A DNA stretch of 52,707 bases from JBARDN01 sp050736695 (lineage in GTDB: Bacteria; Desulfobacterota; Binatia; Binatales; Binataceae): positions 1-52,707 of the forward strand of contig JBOHWH010000195.1 in the NCBI GenBank assembly GCA_050736695.1. Direction: 5' to 3'. Positions 1-8,129 of this stretch are shown piece by piece. Positions within the stretch are counted from its first letter, which is position 1. Each line of letters starts with the position of its first letter. A model generated the notes under the pieces. That model was given only the letters and a program-made list of their open reading frames with translations. It searched no databases and was not told where the DNA came from. A program made the translations under genes and the position numbers.

Positions 1-788
1 CACCTAAGACAATAGTAAGTCAACACTGTCGCGAAGACTAGGCTACACGTGCGGTCGATCAATCCGCCGTGCCCCGGAAAAATCCATCCCGAGTCCTTGA
101 CTCCGGCGGTCCGCTTGAATGCGGAACCCGCAAGATCGCCGGTCTGCGCGAGAATCGCAATTGCAGCCGAGATCGCGGCGGTTGCGGCGACGCTCCAATC
201 CGGCGCGAGCCACCTTCGCAGGATCGCGCCCGCGGCAATCGCCGCCACGAGTCCGCCGATGGCGCCTTCGACCGACTTTCCCGGACTCACGCGCGGCGCG
301 AGCTTGGTGTGTCCGATCGCCGAGCCGACGAAGTATGCGCCGCTGTCGCTCGCGACCACGAGCAGGAGCATCAGGATGATGATCGGGATACCGCCGCGGG
401 AATTCCGGAGCATCGCGAAGTACGGATACAGCACGCCGACATAGATCGCGCCGAGCGCCGTCAGAATCGCGCCGCCGGGGCCTCCCGCCGGCCCGCGAAT
501 CGCTACCAATATAACCAGCACGAACATCGCGGCGATAACCGACACGGGGATGATCCAGATTCCGCCGTCGCCAAGCGTGAGAATCGCGAGCAGCGGCGCC
601 GCGCCCGCCACGGCCAGAATCGCGAACGAACCGACATCGCGGGAACGGGTCATCTCGGCAACTTCGTAAAGTCCCCAAAGTCCGATCACCGCGATAAAGG
701 CCGAGAAGATCCAGCCGGGCGCGAAAATCACTATTGCAAGGACGGCGGGCAGCGCCACCGCGGCGGTCCAAAGCCTGGCTTTCAGCAC
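1..788 (-). CDS. cdsA: Phosphatidate cytidylyltransferase (CDP-diglyceride synthase), 3' end outside window
   Basis: Makes CDP-diacylglycerol from CTP and phosphatidic acid in the inner membrane, the branch point of phospholipid synthesis. I translated this frame by hand: a hydrophobic multi-pass protein of 262 visible codons whose end carries the CTP_transf_1 signature (SAFKRTAGVKDSGW, then PGHGGLIDRT). The start chosen is GTG at 788, which lies in the same frame as and 36 bases after the uppS stop, with AGGA about 11 bases upstream. The gene is probably complete but for a few codons, since relatives have about 270-285 residues. Oddity: the aspartate that normally closes the signature (DR-x-D) reads as cysteine, and the last 15 or so codons use AT-rich triplets unlike the rest. 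Identity is secure; the final residues are less so because they abut the window edge. Confidence 0.9.
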   Translation of the reverse strand, partial: MLKARLWTAAVALPAVLAIVIFAPGWIFSAFIAVIGLWGLYEVAEMTRSRDVGSFAILAVAGAAPLLAILTLGDGGIWIIPVSVIAAMFVLVILVAIRGPAGGPGGAILTALGAIYVGVLYPYFAMLRNSRGGIPIIILMLLLVVASDSGAYFVGSAIGHTKLAPRVSPGKSVEGAIGGLVAAIAAGAILRRWLAPDWSVAATAAISAAIAILAQTGDLAGSAFKRTAGVKDSGWIFPGHGGLIDRTCSLVFATVLTYYCLR

Positions 789-824
789 GCGATGAAAGTT
801 CCTGAGCGGCTGCCGCCCGGCGCG

Positions 825-1583
825 CTAGCCGGGAGTGACGCCGCCGAAGCGGCGCTCGCGCATCTGGTAGGCCGCGAGCGCGCGCAACAGCTCGTGCTCG
901 CGGAAGTCCGGCCACAAGGTGTCGGTGAAATAGAGTTCGGTGTAAGCAAGCTGGAACAGAAAGAAATTCGAGATGCGCAGTTCGCCGGAAGTACGGATGA
1001 GGAGGTCCGGATCGGGCATCGCGGCGGTGGTGAGGGCGCGCTGGACCGCGGCCGAATCGATCTCCGCGGCCGTCATCTCGCCCGCGGCAACGGCGCTTGC
1101 GAGTTTTCTGACCGCCGACACCACGTCCTGGCGTCCGCCGTATGAGAGCGCCAGCGCGACCGTCATGTCGCGATTGGCGCGCGTCGCCTCGACGGTTTCC
1201 GCCAGCACCTGGCGCAGGCGCGGCGGCAATCGCTCGGTGTCGCCGAGCGCGAGAATCCGGATTCCGCGCTTCATCAGCCGTTTGGTTTCGGTGAGCAAAT
1301 AGCGATGAAACAGGCGCATCAGAAAATCGACTTCGGTTGACGGACGCGCCCAGTTCTCGGCCGAGAAGGCGAACAGCGTCAGGTACGGGATGCCGAGTTC
1401 GCGCGCGGCTTCGACCACCGCGCGCACGGAATCCTTGCCGCGGCGATGCCCCTCGTTGCGGCCGAGGCCGCGGCGGCGCGCCCATCGTCCATTGCCGTCC
1501 ATCACGATTGCGACGTGGCGCGGCAGCCGCGCGGGATCGCGCGATAGTTCGGGAAAATCGTTTAGTGGGAGTGAGATTGCCAC
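825..1583 (-). CDS. uppS: Undecaprenyl diphosphate synthase (cis-prenyltransferase)
   Basis: Condenses isopentenyl diphosphate onto farnesyl diphosphate to make the C55 lipid carrier for peptidoglycan and O-antigen; cytosolic, membrane-associated. The 252 residues match the family length. Visible motifs are HVAIVMDGNGRWA near residue 23 with the catalytic Asp, FAFSAENWARP near residue 92, and the C-terminal block LIRTSGELRISNF with the substrate-binding arginines. The start is GTG at 1583; no clear Shine-Dalgarno precedes it, so translation may depend on coupling with frr, whose stop is 45 bases upstream. It sits between frr and cdsA in the common order rpsB-tsf-pyrH-frr-uppS-cdsA. Confidence 0.96.
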   Translation of the reverse strand: MAISLPLNDFPELSRDPARLPRHVAIVMDGNGRWARRRGLGRNEGHRRGKDSVRAVVEAARELGIPYLTLFAFSAENWARPSTEVDFLMRLFHRYLLTETKRLMKRGIRILALGDTERLPPRLRQVLAETVEATRANRDMTVALALSYGGRQDVVSAVRKLASAVAAGEMTAAEIDSAAVQRALTTAAMPDPDLLIRTSGELRISNFFLFQLAYTELYFTDTLWPDFREHELLRALAAYQMRERRFGGVTPG

Positions 1584-1628
1584 GAAATAATGCGAGCGGA
1601 AAACTTGAGCGGTCCTTGGCGGCCCGGC

Positions 1629-2186
1629 TCAGACCTCCATAATCTCGGCTTCCTTGGCCTGCAGCACTTTGTCGATCTTTTCGATGAACTCGGCGGTGAA
1701 GCCCTGCACCTTGGTCTCGGCGGCGCGCAGATCGTCGTCGGAGAACTGCTTTTCCTTGTGCATATCCTTCAGTATGTCGTTGGCGTCGCGGCGATGGTTG
1801 CGTACGCCGACGCGGAATTCCTCTGCGACTTTGCGCACGTGCTTGACCAGATCCTTGCGGCGGTCTTCGGTCAGTTCCGGAAGCGGCACTCGAATCACCT
1901 TGCCGTCGTTCATCGGATTGAGGCCCAGGTCGGAGGTCTGGATCGCCTTTTCGATTTCCTGCATCGCGCCCTTGTCGTACGGCGTGATCACGATCAGGCG
2001 CGGCTCGGGGGCGGCGATGCCGGCCAACTGGCGCATCGGGGTCTTCGCTCCGTAGTAGTTCACTTGCAGGTTTTCGACCAGCGCAGTCGATGCGCGACCG
2101 GTGCGAACGCGCAAGAGTTCATGGCGGAAGGCCTCGACGGACTTCTCCATCTCCTTGTGCGCAAGCTCGATGACTTCTCCGGTCAT
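1629..2186 (-). CDS. frr: Ribosome recycling factor
   Basis: Splits post-termination ribosomes together with EF-G. At 185 residues it is the standard size. It has the coiled-coil stem, the conserved region RVRTGRAS at about residues 26-33, and the KVIRVPLPELTEDRRKDLVK stretch typical of the family. The start codon overlaps the pyrH stop (ATGA, 2183-2186), so the two genes are translationally coupled. It is part of the rpsB operon. Confidence 0.97.
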   Translation of the reverse strand: MTGEVIELAHKEMEKSVEAFRHELLRVRTGRASTALVENLQVNYYGAKTPMRQLAGIAAPEPRLIVITPYDKGAMQEIEKAIQTSDLGLNPMNDGKVIRVPLPELTEDRRKDLVKHVRKVAEEFRVGVRNHRRDANDILKDMHKEKQFSDDDLRAAETKVQGFTAEFIEKIDKVLQAKEAEIMEV

Positions 2187-2938
2187 GACGCGCTTTCCAC
2201 CCAGGTGCCGATCGGCTCCCCCATCACCGCTCTCCTTATATTACCCGGTTTGCGCAAATTGAAAACGACTATCGGCAGATGATTGTCCATGCACATCGAG
2301 ATGGCTGTCGAGTCCATCACCTTGAGATTCTTCTGCAGCACGTCCAGGTAGGTCAGCCGGTCGAAGCGCTTGGCGTCAGGCTCGCGCATCGGATCGCGAT
2401 CGTACACGCCGTCCACCGTATGGCTGGCCTTCAGGATCACCTGCGCGCCGATTTCCAGGGCGCGCAGGCTGGCGGCGGTGTCGGTCGTGAAATATGGATT
2501 GCCGGTCCCGGCCGCGAAAACCACGACCCGGCCTTTTTCCAGATGGCGCACCGCGCGGCGCAGGATATAGGGCTCGCAGACCGCCTGCATCGCGACCGCC
2601 GACAGCACCCGCGTGGTTACGCCCACGTGCTCGAGCGCGTTTTGCAGAGCGAGCGCATTGATGATCGTGCCGAGCATGCCCATCTGGTCGGCGGTCGAGC
2701 GATCCATCCCGCGCGCCTCGTAGTCGCTGCCGCGGATGAAGTTCCCGGCGCCGATCACGATCGCGAGCTGGATTTTGAGCGTGGTGATATCTTTGACCTC
2801 GAGCGCGAACTGCGCGAGCACGTCAAGGTCGATGCCGCTTTGGCTGTTCTGGGCGAGCGCCTGCCCGGAGAGCTTGAGCAGAACGCGATTGAAGCGGGGC
2901 GCGGTGCCCGCGGATCTGTCAACCTCGTCCATCGCCAT
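2183..2938 (-). CDS. pyrH: UMP kinase
   Basis: Phosphorylates UMP to UDP with ATP, a control point of pyrimidine nucleotide synthesis. It belongs to the amino-acid-kinase fold: RVLLKLSGQAL at about residues 18-28, GAGNFIRG (in place of the usual GGGNLFRG), and the TGNPYFTTDTAA nucleotide-binding block. The 251 residues include a short N-terminal extension. ATG at 2938 is supported by AGGAG six bases upstream; a second ATG two codons later is possible. It lies 54 bases downstream of tsf and overlaps frr by four bases. Confidence 0.96.
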   Translation of the reverse strand: MAMDEVDRSAGTAPRFNRVLLKLSGQALAQNSQSGIDLDVLAQFALEVKDITTLKIQLAIVIGAGNFIRGSDYEARGMDRSTADQMGMLGTIINALALQNALEHVGVTTRVLSAVAMQAVCEPYILRRAVRHLEKGRVVVFAAGTGNPYFTTDTAASLRALEIGAQVILKASHTVDGVYDRDPMREPDAKRFDRLTYLDVLQKNLKVMDSTAISMCMDNHLPIVVFNLRKPGNIRRAVMGEPIGTWVESAS

Positions 2939-2992
2939 CGTTGCTCCTGGGCTTCCGGGCTTTGGTTTAACGGAGTTCCCGGCGGATCAGGT

Positions 2993-3607
2993 TCAGGCCG
3001 TTTTGGCTTCGGCGCTTTCGCCAAGCTGAAAGCGCACGAAGCGCCGCACGTCGATCTTTTCTTTGAGCTTGACCCCGAATTCGAGCACCAGATCATTGAT
3101 GGTGCGATTCGGATCGCGCACGTAGCTCTGCTCGAGCAGGCAGACGTCCTTTAAGAACTTCTCCATCTTGCCATCGACGATCTTCGCGATCACCGCTTCG
3201 GGCTTGCCCGAGGCTTGAGCCTGTTGCGCGTAGATCTGGCGCTCCTGCTCGACGATTTCCGGGGCCAGCTCCTCGCGCCGCACGACGCGCGGATTGGCCG
3301 CCGCCACCTGCATCGCGATTTCCTTTACCAGCGCCTGAAAGTCGTCGGTCTTGGCGACGAAATCGCTCTCGCAATTGACTTCGACGATCACGCCGAGTTT
3401 TCCGCCGGCGTGGATGTAGCTGCCGACCGAGCCTTCCGACGCTTTGCGTCCCGCGCGTTTGGCCGCCTGCGCGATTCCATTGTCATGCAGCCATGCGGTG
3501 GCTTTCTCGAGGTCGCCATTGGCCTCGGCGAGAGCCTTTTTGCAATCCATCACTCCCGCACCGGTCTTGTCGCGGAGTTCCTTTACGCTAGAGGGTTTGA
3601 CTTCCAT
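2993..3607 (-). CDS. tsf: Elongation factor Ts, short form
   Basis: Nucleotide exchange factor for EF-Tu. The N-terminal UBA-like domain (VKELRDKTGAGVMDCKKAL, about residues 8-26) and the core CESDFVAKTDDF that contacts EF-Tu are present. It has 204 residues, matching the short form known from Thermus and cyanobacteria rather than the 280-residue enterobacterial form, so one core repeat is missing by design and the gene is not truncated. ATG at 3607 has only a weak ribosome-binding site. It lies 104 bases after rpsB in the same operon. Confidence 0.96.
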   Translation of the reverse strand: MEVKPSSVKELRDKTGAGVMDCKKALAEANGDLEKATAWLHDNGIAQAAKRAGRKASEGSVGSYIHAGGKLGVIVEVNCESDFVAKTDDFQALVKEIAMQVAAANPRVVRREELAPEIVEQERQIYAQQAQASGKPEAVIAKIVDGKMEKFLKDVCLLEQSYVRDPNRTINDLVLEFGVKLKEKIDVRRFVRFQLGESAEAKTA

Positions 3608-3711
3608 TTTAAGCTGACACCGCGGAATTCAGTTTGCGGGTTCGTACTCCGGTCCGCCGCGCACGCGCATCGGATCGGGGCCGAGAGCCCGTTTCCAGGT
3701 TTTTTCTTGCG

Positions 3712-4476
3712 CTAGACTGCGTTCGGCGATTCCGGCGCAGGTCCGCGATCGTCCGCCGCGTCGTCCTGCAGGCCCTTCTGACGCTCCTCGGCGAGTTGCT
3801 TGCCTTCGAGCACGGCGTCGGCGATCGCGGCCGTGAACAGCTTGATCGCGCGAATCGCGTCGTCGTTGCCGGGAATCCGGTACGAGATCAGGTCAGGATC
3901 GCAGTTGGTATCGACCACCGCCGCGACCGGAATACCGAGCCGCTTGGCCTCGGCCACCGCGATATCTTCTTTCTTGGTATCGATCACCCAGAGCGCGTCG
4001 GGGAGCTTGCGCATATTCTTGATTCCCGCCAGCGTCGCCATCAGCTTGCCGTGTTCGCGCCCGTTGTCGCTCATTTCCTTTTTGGTCAGAGCCTGCGCCA
4101 TCGCGGGGTCGGACAGAACTTCTTCGAGCTTTTTGAGTCGGTCGATCGAGGCGCGGATAGTCTGAAAGTTGGTCAGCATCCCGCCAAGCCAGCGGTTGTT
4201 GACGTAGAACATCCCGCAGCGTTCGGCCTCTTCCTTGACGATATCCTGTGCCTGCTTTTTGGTGCCGACGAACAGCATCGTGCCGCCCTGAGCGGCCAAG
4301 TCGCGCGCGAAGTCGTAGGTGGCGCGGAACATGCGGACCGTCTGCTGCAAATCGATTATGTATATTCCGTTGCGGGCGCCGAAGATGTAGGGCTTCATCT
4401 TCGGATTCCAGCGACTGGTCTGATGGCCGAAATGGACCCCGGCCTCCAGAAGCTGCTTCATGCTGATTTCGGTCAT
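3712..4476 (-). CDS. rpsB: 30S ribosomal protein S2
   Basis: Late-assembling small-subunit ribosomal protein. The family start MTEISMKQLLEAGVHFGH is present, followed by the RWNPKMKPYIFGARNGI block and the GGMLTNFQTI region. The frame stays open upstream to 4566, but S2 homology begins at ATG 4476, giving 254 residues, the normal length. GAGG lies about 15 bases upstream, a weak site. The C-terminal tail is short and acidic. This is the first gene of the minus-strand translation operon; a promoter candidate lies at 4538-4566. Confidence 0.96.
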   Translation of the reverse strand: MTEISMKQLLEAGVHFGHQTSRWNPKMKPYIFGARNGIYIIDLQQTVRMFRATYDFARDLAAQGGTMLFVGTKKQAQDIVKEEAERCGMFYVNNRWLGGMLTNFQTIRASIDRLKKLEEVLSDPAMAQALTKKEMSDNGREHGKLMATLAGIKNMRKLPDALWVIDTKKEDIAVAEAKRLGIPVAAVVDTNCDPDLISYRIPGNDDAIRAIKLFTAAIADAVLEGKQLAEERQKGLQDDAADDRGPAPESPNAV

Positions 4477-4537
4477 ATCGCTATTCTTAAACCTCGCTAA
4501 AGTTACGCGCCGCGCCCCACGCTGGGAGCAATCGTCC

Positions 4538-4566
4538 AGTATTATAGATTGCCGAGCGTGGGTCAA
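4538..4566 (-). promoter_or_regulatory. Predicted promoter of the rpsB operon
   Basis: On the minus strand TTGACC (4566-4561) is followed by TATAATACT (4546-4538). Read as TTGACC, 17 bases, AATACT it has sigma-70 spacing; read to TATAAT the spacer is 14. The element overlaps the open tail of the degraded Rrf2 gene. It gives a leader of roughly 55 bases containing a small GC hairpin (4514-4529). This is a consensus match only. Confidence 0.5.
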
Positions 4567-4639
4567 AGCCGCGCCGTGAGAAGGTACGCCAGTGTCTGTC
4601 GATCCGTGTCATTCCCGCCCCACGCGCGTGGCTGCCGCG

Positions 4640-4924
4640 CCCGAGGAGTACGCGGACTACGTGGCCGAGCGATATCTGATGCAAAGGATGCCCGAGCGAA
4701 TATCCGCCGCCCTTGCCCTTCTTGCTCTGCAAGATTCCGTCATTTTTTAGTTCCAGCAAAATATTTCGAGAAACTTGCGCGAGATTCCCCAGCCCCGCAA
4801 TGTCGGAAATAAGCACGGGTCCCCGGCCGTATTCCCTGGCCAGGATCGTCAGCGCCTTTAACGCATATTTCGATTTTCTTGACAGTATTCCTATAGGATT
4901 AGTGGGATTATCGGATAAGTCCAA
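4640..4924 (-). pseudogene. Rrf2-family transcriptional regulator, degraded
   Basis: Family members begin MLSRKSKYAL; here the equivalent codons start at 4888 with ATA (Ile) in place of a start codon, the only upstream option being TTG at 4924. The winged-helix N-terminus (KSKYALKALTILAREYGRGPV) and the second half (ILLELKNDGILQSKKGKGGGY) are clear. Between them, 4795-4763, the expected GISRKFLE is encoded in another frame, so two compensating deletions (two bases, then one) have scrambled the recognition helix. After SLGHVVRVLLG (ends about 4640) family similarity stops and the frame runs on to 4487. The recognition helix and C-terminal ligand region are both lost, so I call it a pseudogene. 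The wider stretch 4477-5039 holds nothing else except the rpsB promoter. Confidence 0.75.
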
Positions 4925-5039
4925 CCTAGTCAGTACCTGAACAGTGATATGCCTCCGCTTGACGCGGTCCCTTCATTTTTGCCGGTCGCACGCTCGCCCG
5001 ATTGCGCCGGAAGCCTTCGGATGATGAGTTGTCGGAGGC

Positions 5040-6878
5040 ATGGCAACCGCGTCGAACGAAATCCTCGCCATCGTGCGCCGCTTCTGGGGTTTTGAGAGCC
5101 TGCGCGCGCTGCAGGCGGAGGCGATAAAGGCGGGCCTCGAGCGGCGCGATTCGTTAGTCGTGATGCCGACGGGGGGCGGCAAGTCGCTGTGTTATCAAGT
5201 GCCGCCGGCGGTCGCCGGACGCACCGACATAGTCATCTCGCCGCTGATCGCCCTGATGAAGGATCAGGTGGACGCTCTTCGCGCGTGCGGCTATCCGGCA
5301 CTTGCCTTGCACAGCGGGATGGATTTCAACGCGATTCGCGACACTGAGCGCGAGATCGCAAGCGGCAGGCCGCATCTTGTCTTCGTCGCGCCCGAGCGGA
5401 TGCTCACGCCGCGATTTCTCGAGCTCGCCGCGCGAATCGGCGTGGGCACGTTCGCGATCGATGAGGCGCACTGCATCAGCCAGTGGGGCCACGATTTCAG
5501 ACCCGAGTATCGCCAGCTCGCGGAATTGAAGAGCCACTTTGCCAACGCGAGTCTGCATGCGTACACCGCAACCGCGACCGAGCGTGTGCGCCACGATATC
5601 GTCGAGCAGCTCCAGCTCAAGGATCCGGCGGTGCTGGTCGGCTCTTTCGATCGGCCAAATCTTCTCTACCGGGTGATTCCGAAGATGTCCGTCAACGCGC
5701 AGGTTGCCGACGTCGTGCGCCGGCATTCGGGCGAGGCGGCGATTATCTATTGCATCACGCGGAAAGACACCGAGCAGATGGCCGCGCATCTGATCGACGC
5801 GGGAATCCGCGCCGCGCACTATCACGCCGGGATGGAAGCGGACGAGCGCCGCCGCACGCAGGACCGCTTCGCCGCCGAGGAGATCGACGTGGTCGTCGCG
5901 ACCGTCGCGTTCGGGATGGGAATCGACCGCAGCGACATCCGCTGCGTGATCCACGCCGCGCTGCCCAAATCGATCGAACACTATCAGCAGGAGACTGGCC
6001 GCGCCGGCCGCGACGGTCTGCCCGCGGAGTGCGTCCTGTTTTATTCGGCGGCCGACGCGATGCGCTGGCAGAGCCTGCTCGAACGCAGCACCGCGGAGCC
6101 GGAGGTCCCTGCGGAGGTGTTCGAGAGCGCCAAGCAGTTGCTCGAACAGATCCGCCGCTACGCCACGGTGGTGGGATGCCGTCATGCGGCGCTGTCCGCA
6201 TACTTCGGGGAACAATACTCAAATCCGAATTGCGGGGCGTGCGACCAGTGCCTCGGCGAGGTCGAGGGCGTCGCCGATGCGACCGTGCTCGCGCAGAAGG
6301 TGCTCTCCTGCGTGGCGAGGGTCGAGCAGCGGTTCGGGGTCGAGCAGGTCGTCGATGTGCTAATCGGCGCGGACAGCGAGCGGGTGCGGCGATGGGGTCA
6401 TGAGCAACTTTCCACCTACGGCTTACTGAAAGATCTTCCGCGCAAGACGGTGACGAACCTGATCTATCAGCTCGTCGATGCCGCGCTTTTAGAGCGCACC
6501 AGCGGCGATCGCCCGATCCTCAAGCTCAACTCCGGTTCCTGGGAAGTATTGCGCGGGAAGCGTTCGGTGCAGCTCTTTCAAGCGAAAAAGCCGAAAGCTC
6601 CGCGGACCCGTTTGGAAGAAACCAGTTGGCGTGACGTGGACGAGGCGTTGTTCCAGAACCTGCGCGAGCTGCGACGCGAAATCGCCGCCGAACGCAGCGT
6701 TCCCACTTACGTGATTCTCCACGACTCGACCCTGCGCGATCTGGCCCGCACTCGCCCCGCCACGTTGGAGGCGCTGCGCGCGGTCCGGGGAATGGGCGAA
6801 AAGAAACTCGCCGATTTCGGCGTCCGCCTGCTCGAACGGATCGCCGAGCACGAGCGCAAAGCGGCATCGGCCTCGTGA
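5040..6878 (+). CDS. recQ: ATP-dependent DNA helicase RecQ
   Basis: 3'-5' helicase acting in recombination and replication-fork repair. The 612 residues carry the full bacterial architecture. The SF2 helicase core has the N-terminal FGFESLRALQ-type aromatic motif (here FWGFESLRALQ), Walker A MPTGGGKSLCYQ, the DEAH box (IDEAHCISQWGHDFRPEY) and motif VI (QETGRAGRDGLPAECVLFY). The RQC zinc-binding cysteines follow (CRHAALSAYFGE, then CGACDQCLG), then a C-terminal HRDC domain at about residues 525-605 (LRELRREIAAER). The ATG is preceded by GGAGG at only one base, closer than usual; no other in-frame start exists before an upstream stop. It is monocistronic here, divergent from the Rrf2 remnant. 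Confidence 0.97.
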   Translation: MATASNEILAIVRRFWGFESLRALQAEAIKAGLERRDSLVVMPTGGGKSLCYQVPPAVAGRTDIVISPLIALMKDQVDALRACGYPALALHSGMDFNAIRDTEREIASGRPHLVFVAPERMLTPRFLELAARIGVGTFAIDEAHCISQWGHDFRPEYRQLAELKSHFANASLHAYTATATERVRHDIVEQLQLKDPAVLVGSFDRPNLLYRVIPKMSVNAQVADVVRRHSGEAAIIYCITRKDTEQMAAHLIDAGIRAAHYHAGMEADERRRTQDRFAAEEIDVVVATVAFGMGIDRSDIRCVIHAALPKSIEHYQQETGRAGRDGLPAECVLFYSAADAMRWQSLLERSTAEPEVPAEVFESAKQLLEQIRRYATVVGCRHAALSAYFGEQYSNPNCGACDQCLGEVEGVADATVLAQKVLSCVARVEQRFGVEQVVDVLIGADSERVRRWGHEQLSTYGLLKDLPRKTVTNLIYQLVDAALLERTSGDRPILKLNSGSWEVLRGKRSVQLFQAKKPKAPRTRLEETSWRDVDEALFQNLRELRREIAAERSVPTYVILHDSTLRDLARTRPATLEALRAVRGMGEKKLADFGVRLLERIAEHERKAASAS

Positions 6879-6954
6879 TCAATTCGGGCGTTCGGTGCCG
6901 AGTAGGGCACGACTCGACTGATTATGTCGACTGGCGCAAGGGCGGCGCACGACC

Positions 6955-7115
6955 TTGGCGCGGCTGGAACCATCGCCGCAAACCATCTCGCTACGCCTGC
7001 CCAAGCCGATGCTCGAAAGATTGAAGGCGCGCGCAAAAAAAAACGCGGCGTGCTTTACCAATCCTTGCTGAAAATGTTCGTCGCAGAGCGGATCGAAGCA
7101 GAACTAAAGGAGTAG
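6955..7115 (+). pseudogene. Ribbon-helix-helix antitoxin-like gene, frameshifted at a nine-A tract
   Basis: The frame starting at TTG 6955 reads QTISLRLPKPMLERLKARAK, a ribbon-helix-helix strand and first helix, up to a run of nine A residues (7035-7043). The continuation RGVLYQSLLKMFVAERIEAE is in the next frame, which is open from ATG 6924 to TAG 7115. Seven or ten A residues would join the halves into one CopG/BrnA-type protein. No toxin gene is beside it. It could be a dead orphan antitoxin, a slippage-controlled gene or a sequencing error in the homopolymer. Confidence 0.65.
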
Positions 7116-7136
7116 GCGACTCCCGGCTCTTTCCTG

Positions 7137-8024
7137 TCACAGCGCGATCATGTCGCGCGCTTTCGTTGAGGCGTTGAAGACTACCGAGGGCACGCGCAAA
7201 CCCTCGTTGGATTCGTAGATCTGCCGAACTTCAGCAAACCCGTCGTCTCCGGACATCGTTAGAGCGGCTACGCGATCGAACAGCGCCGCCTTTTCGGCGG
7301 TTATCTCGACGCCGGGCTCAGTCATCGATCCCCACGAGTCCCACGGCAGCATCTCCATGCGATTGAGCGACGCAAGGTCGCGCAGCATGTTTTGGGCGAT
7401 GAACCACAGCCCGGATTCGTTGATCTGAGTGAGCCCGAACTGATTCTCGTCGGCGCGGCCGCCGCGGCACATCCGCCATGCATCGCCCGCGATGACGAAG
7501 CGATCGCGCGGGACGTCGAGCAAGTCGAACTTGGGTCTGAACACCTTGCGCTGCACGGCGTCGATTTGCGCGTCCACCAGAATCCAGCGCGACTGAGCGG
7601 CGTTCCAATACTCGCAAACCCAGTGGTCTTCAAATTTACCCGCAGTGAAGTAGCCGCCGAAGCCGCATCGCGCCCGCGCCGGCACTCCTTGCGCGCGCAG
7701 AATCGCGCTAAGCATCAGTGCGAAGTGACGGCAGACCACAGCGGTGCGATGCCCCGGATCACGAGCGACGGTCAGCGGGCGGTCGTCGAGCGAATGAATC
7801 CGCGCGAGTATCGACCGCATCGGGCGCAGATTCCCTTCCAGATAGCGTTCACTCGAAAGCTTAAGGTCATAGAGGAATGGCGCGATATCGCGATGAATCA
7901 GCACGCCCTGGATTATTTCGCATAGCGCGCCGATGTCGGCGGGCAGTCCCGCGACGTCGGCGGCATGCGCGCCCGGCGCCGTCATCGGACCGTTGCCTGT
8001 ATAATAATCGAGTGGGTTTTCCAT
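7137..8024 (-). CDS. Transglutaminase-like cysteine protease-fold protein
   Basis: The fold is recognised from a papain-like triad in the right order and spacing: Cys in AVVCRHFALML, His in KFEDHWVCEYW, Asp in RWILVDAQID. Proteins of this superfamily hydrolyse or rearrange amide bonds; the substrate here is unknown. ATG 8024 (MENPLDYYTG) is chosen over an upstream start at 8081 because AGGGAG sits seven bases before it, giving 295 residues. No signal peptide is seen, so it is probably cytoplasmic. It lies 105 bases downstream of the glutathione S-transferase gene on the same strand and may be the last gene of the arsR operon. Confidence 0.8.
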   Translation of the reverse strand: MENPLDYYTGNGPMTAPGAHAADVAGLPADIGALCEIIQGVLIHRDIAPFLYDLKLSSERYLEGNLRPMRSILARIHSLDDRPLTVARDPGHRTAVVCRHFALMLSAILRAQGVPARARCGFGGYFTAGKFEDHWVCEYWNAAQSRWILVDAQIDAVQRKVFRPKFDLLDVPRDRFVIAGDAWRMCRGGRADENQFGLTQINESGLWFIAQNMLRDLASLNRMEMLPWDSWGSMTEPGVEITAEKAALFDRVAALTMSGDDGFAEVRQIYESNEGLRVPSVVFNASTKARDMIAL

Positions 8025-8129
8025 GACACGGCTCCCTGCAAAATAATGCGAGGTCCGAGTCACCGACCGTAGCGCGTCCAAAATTCAAAGGCCAGCGCAT
8101 CGAGTGCGGCGGGGTTTCGGGTTGCACGC

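Noticed and set aside
43..1485. Long open frame on the minus strand covering uppS and cdsA
   Set aside because: It is Arg/Gly-rich and shows no family motif, while uppS and cdsA are clear in other frames. It is a by-product of high GC.
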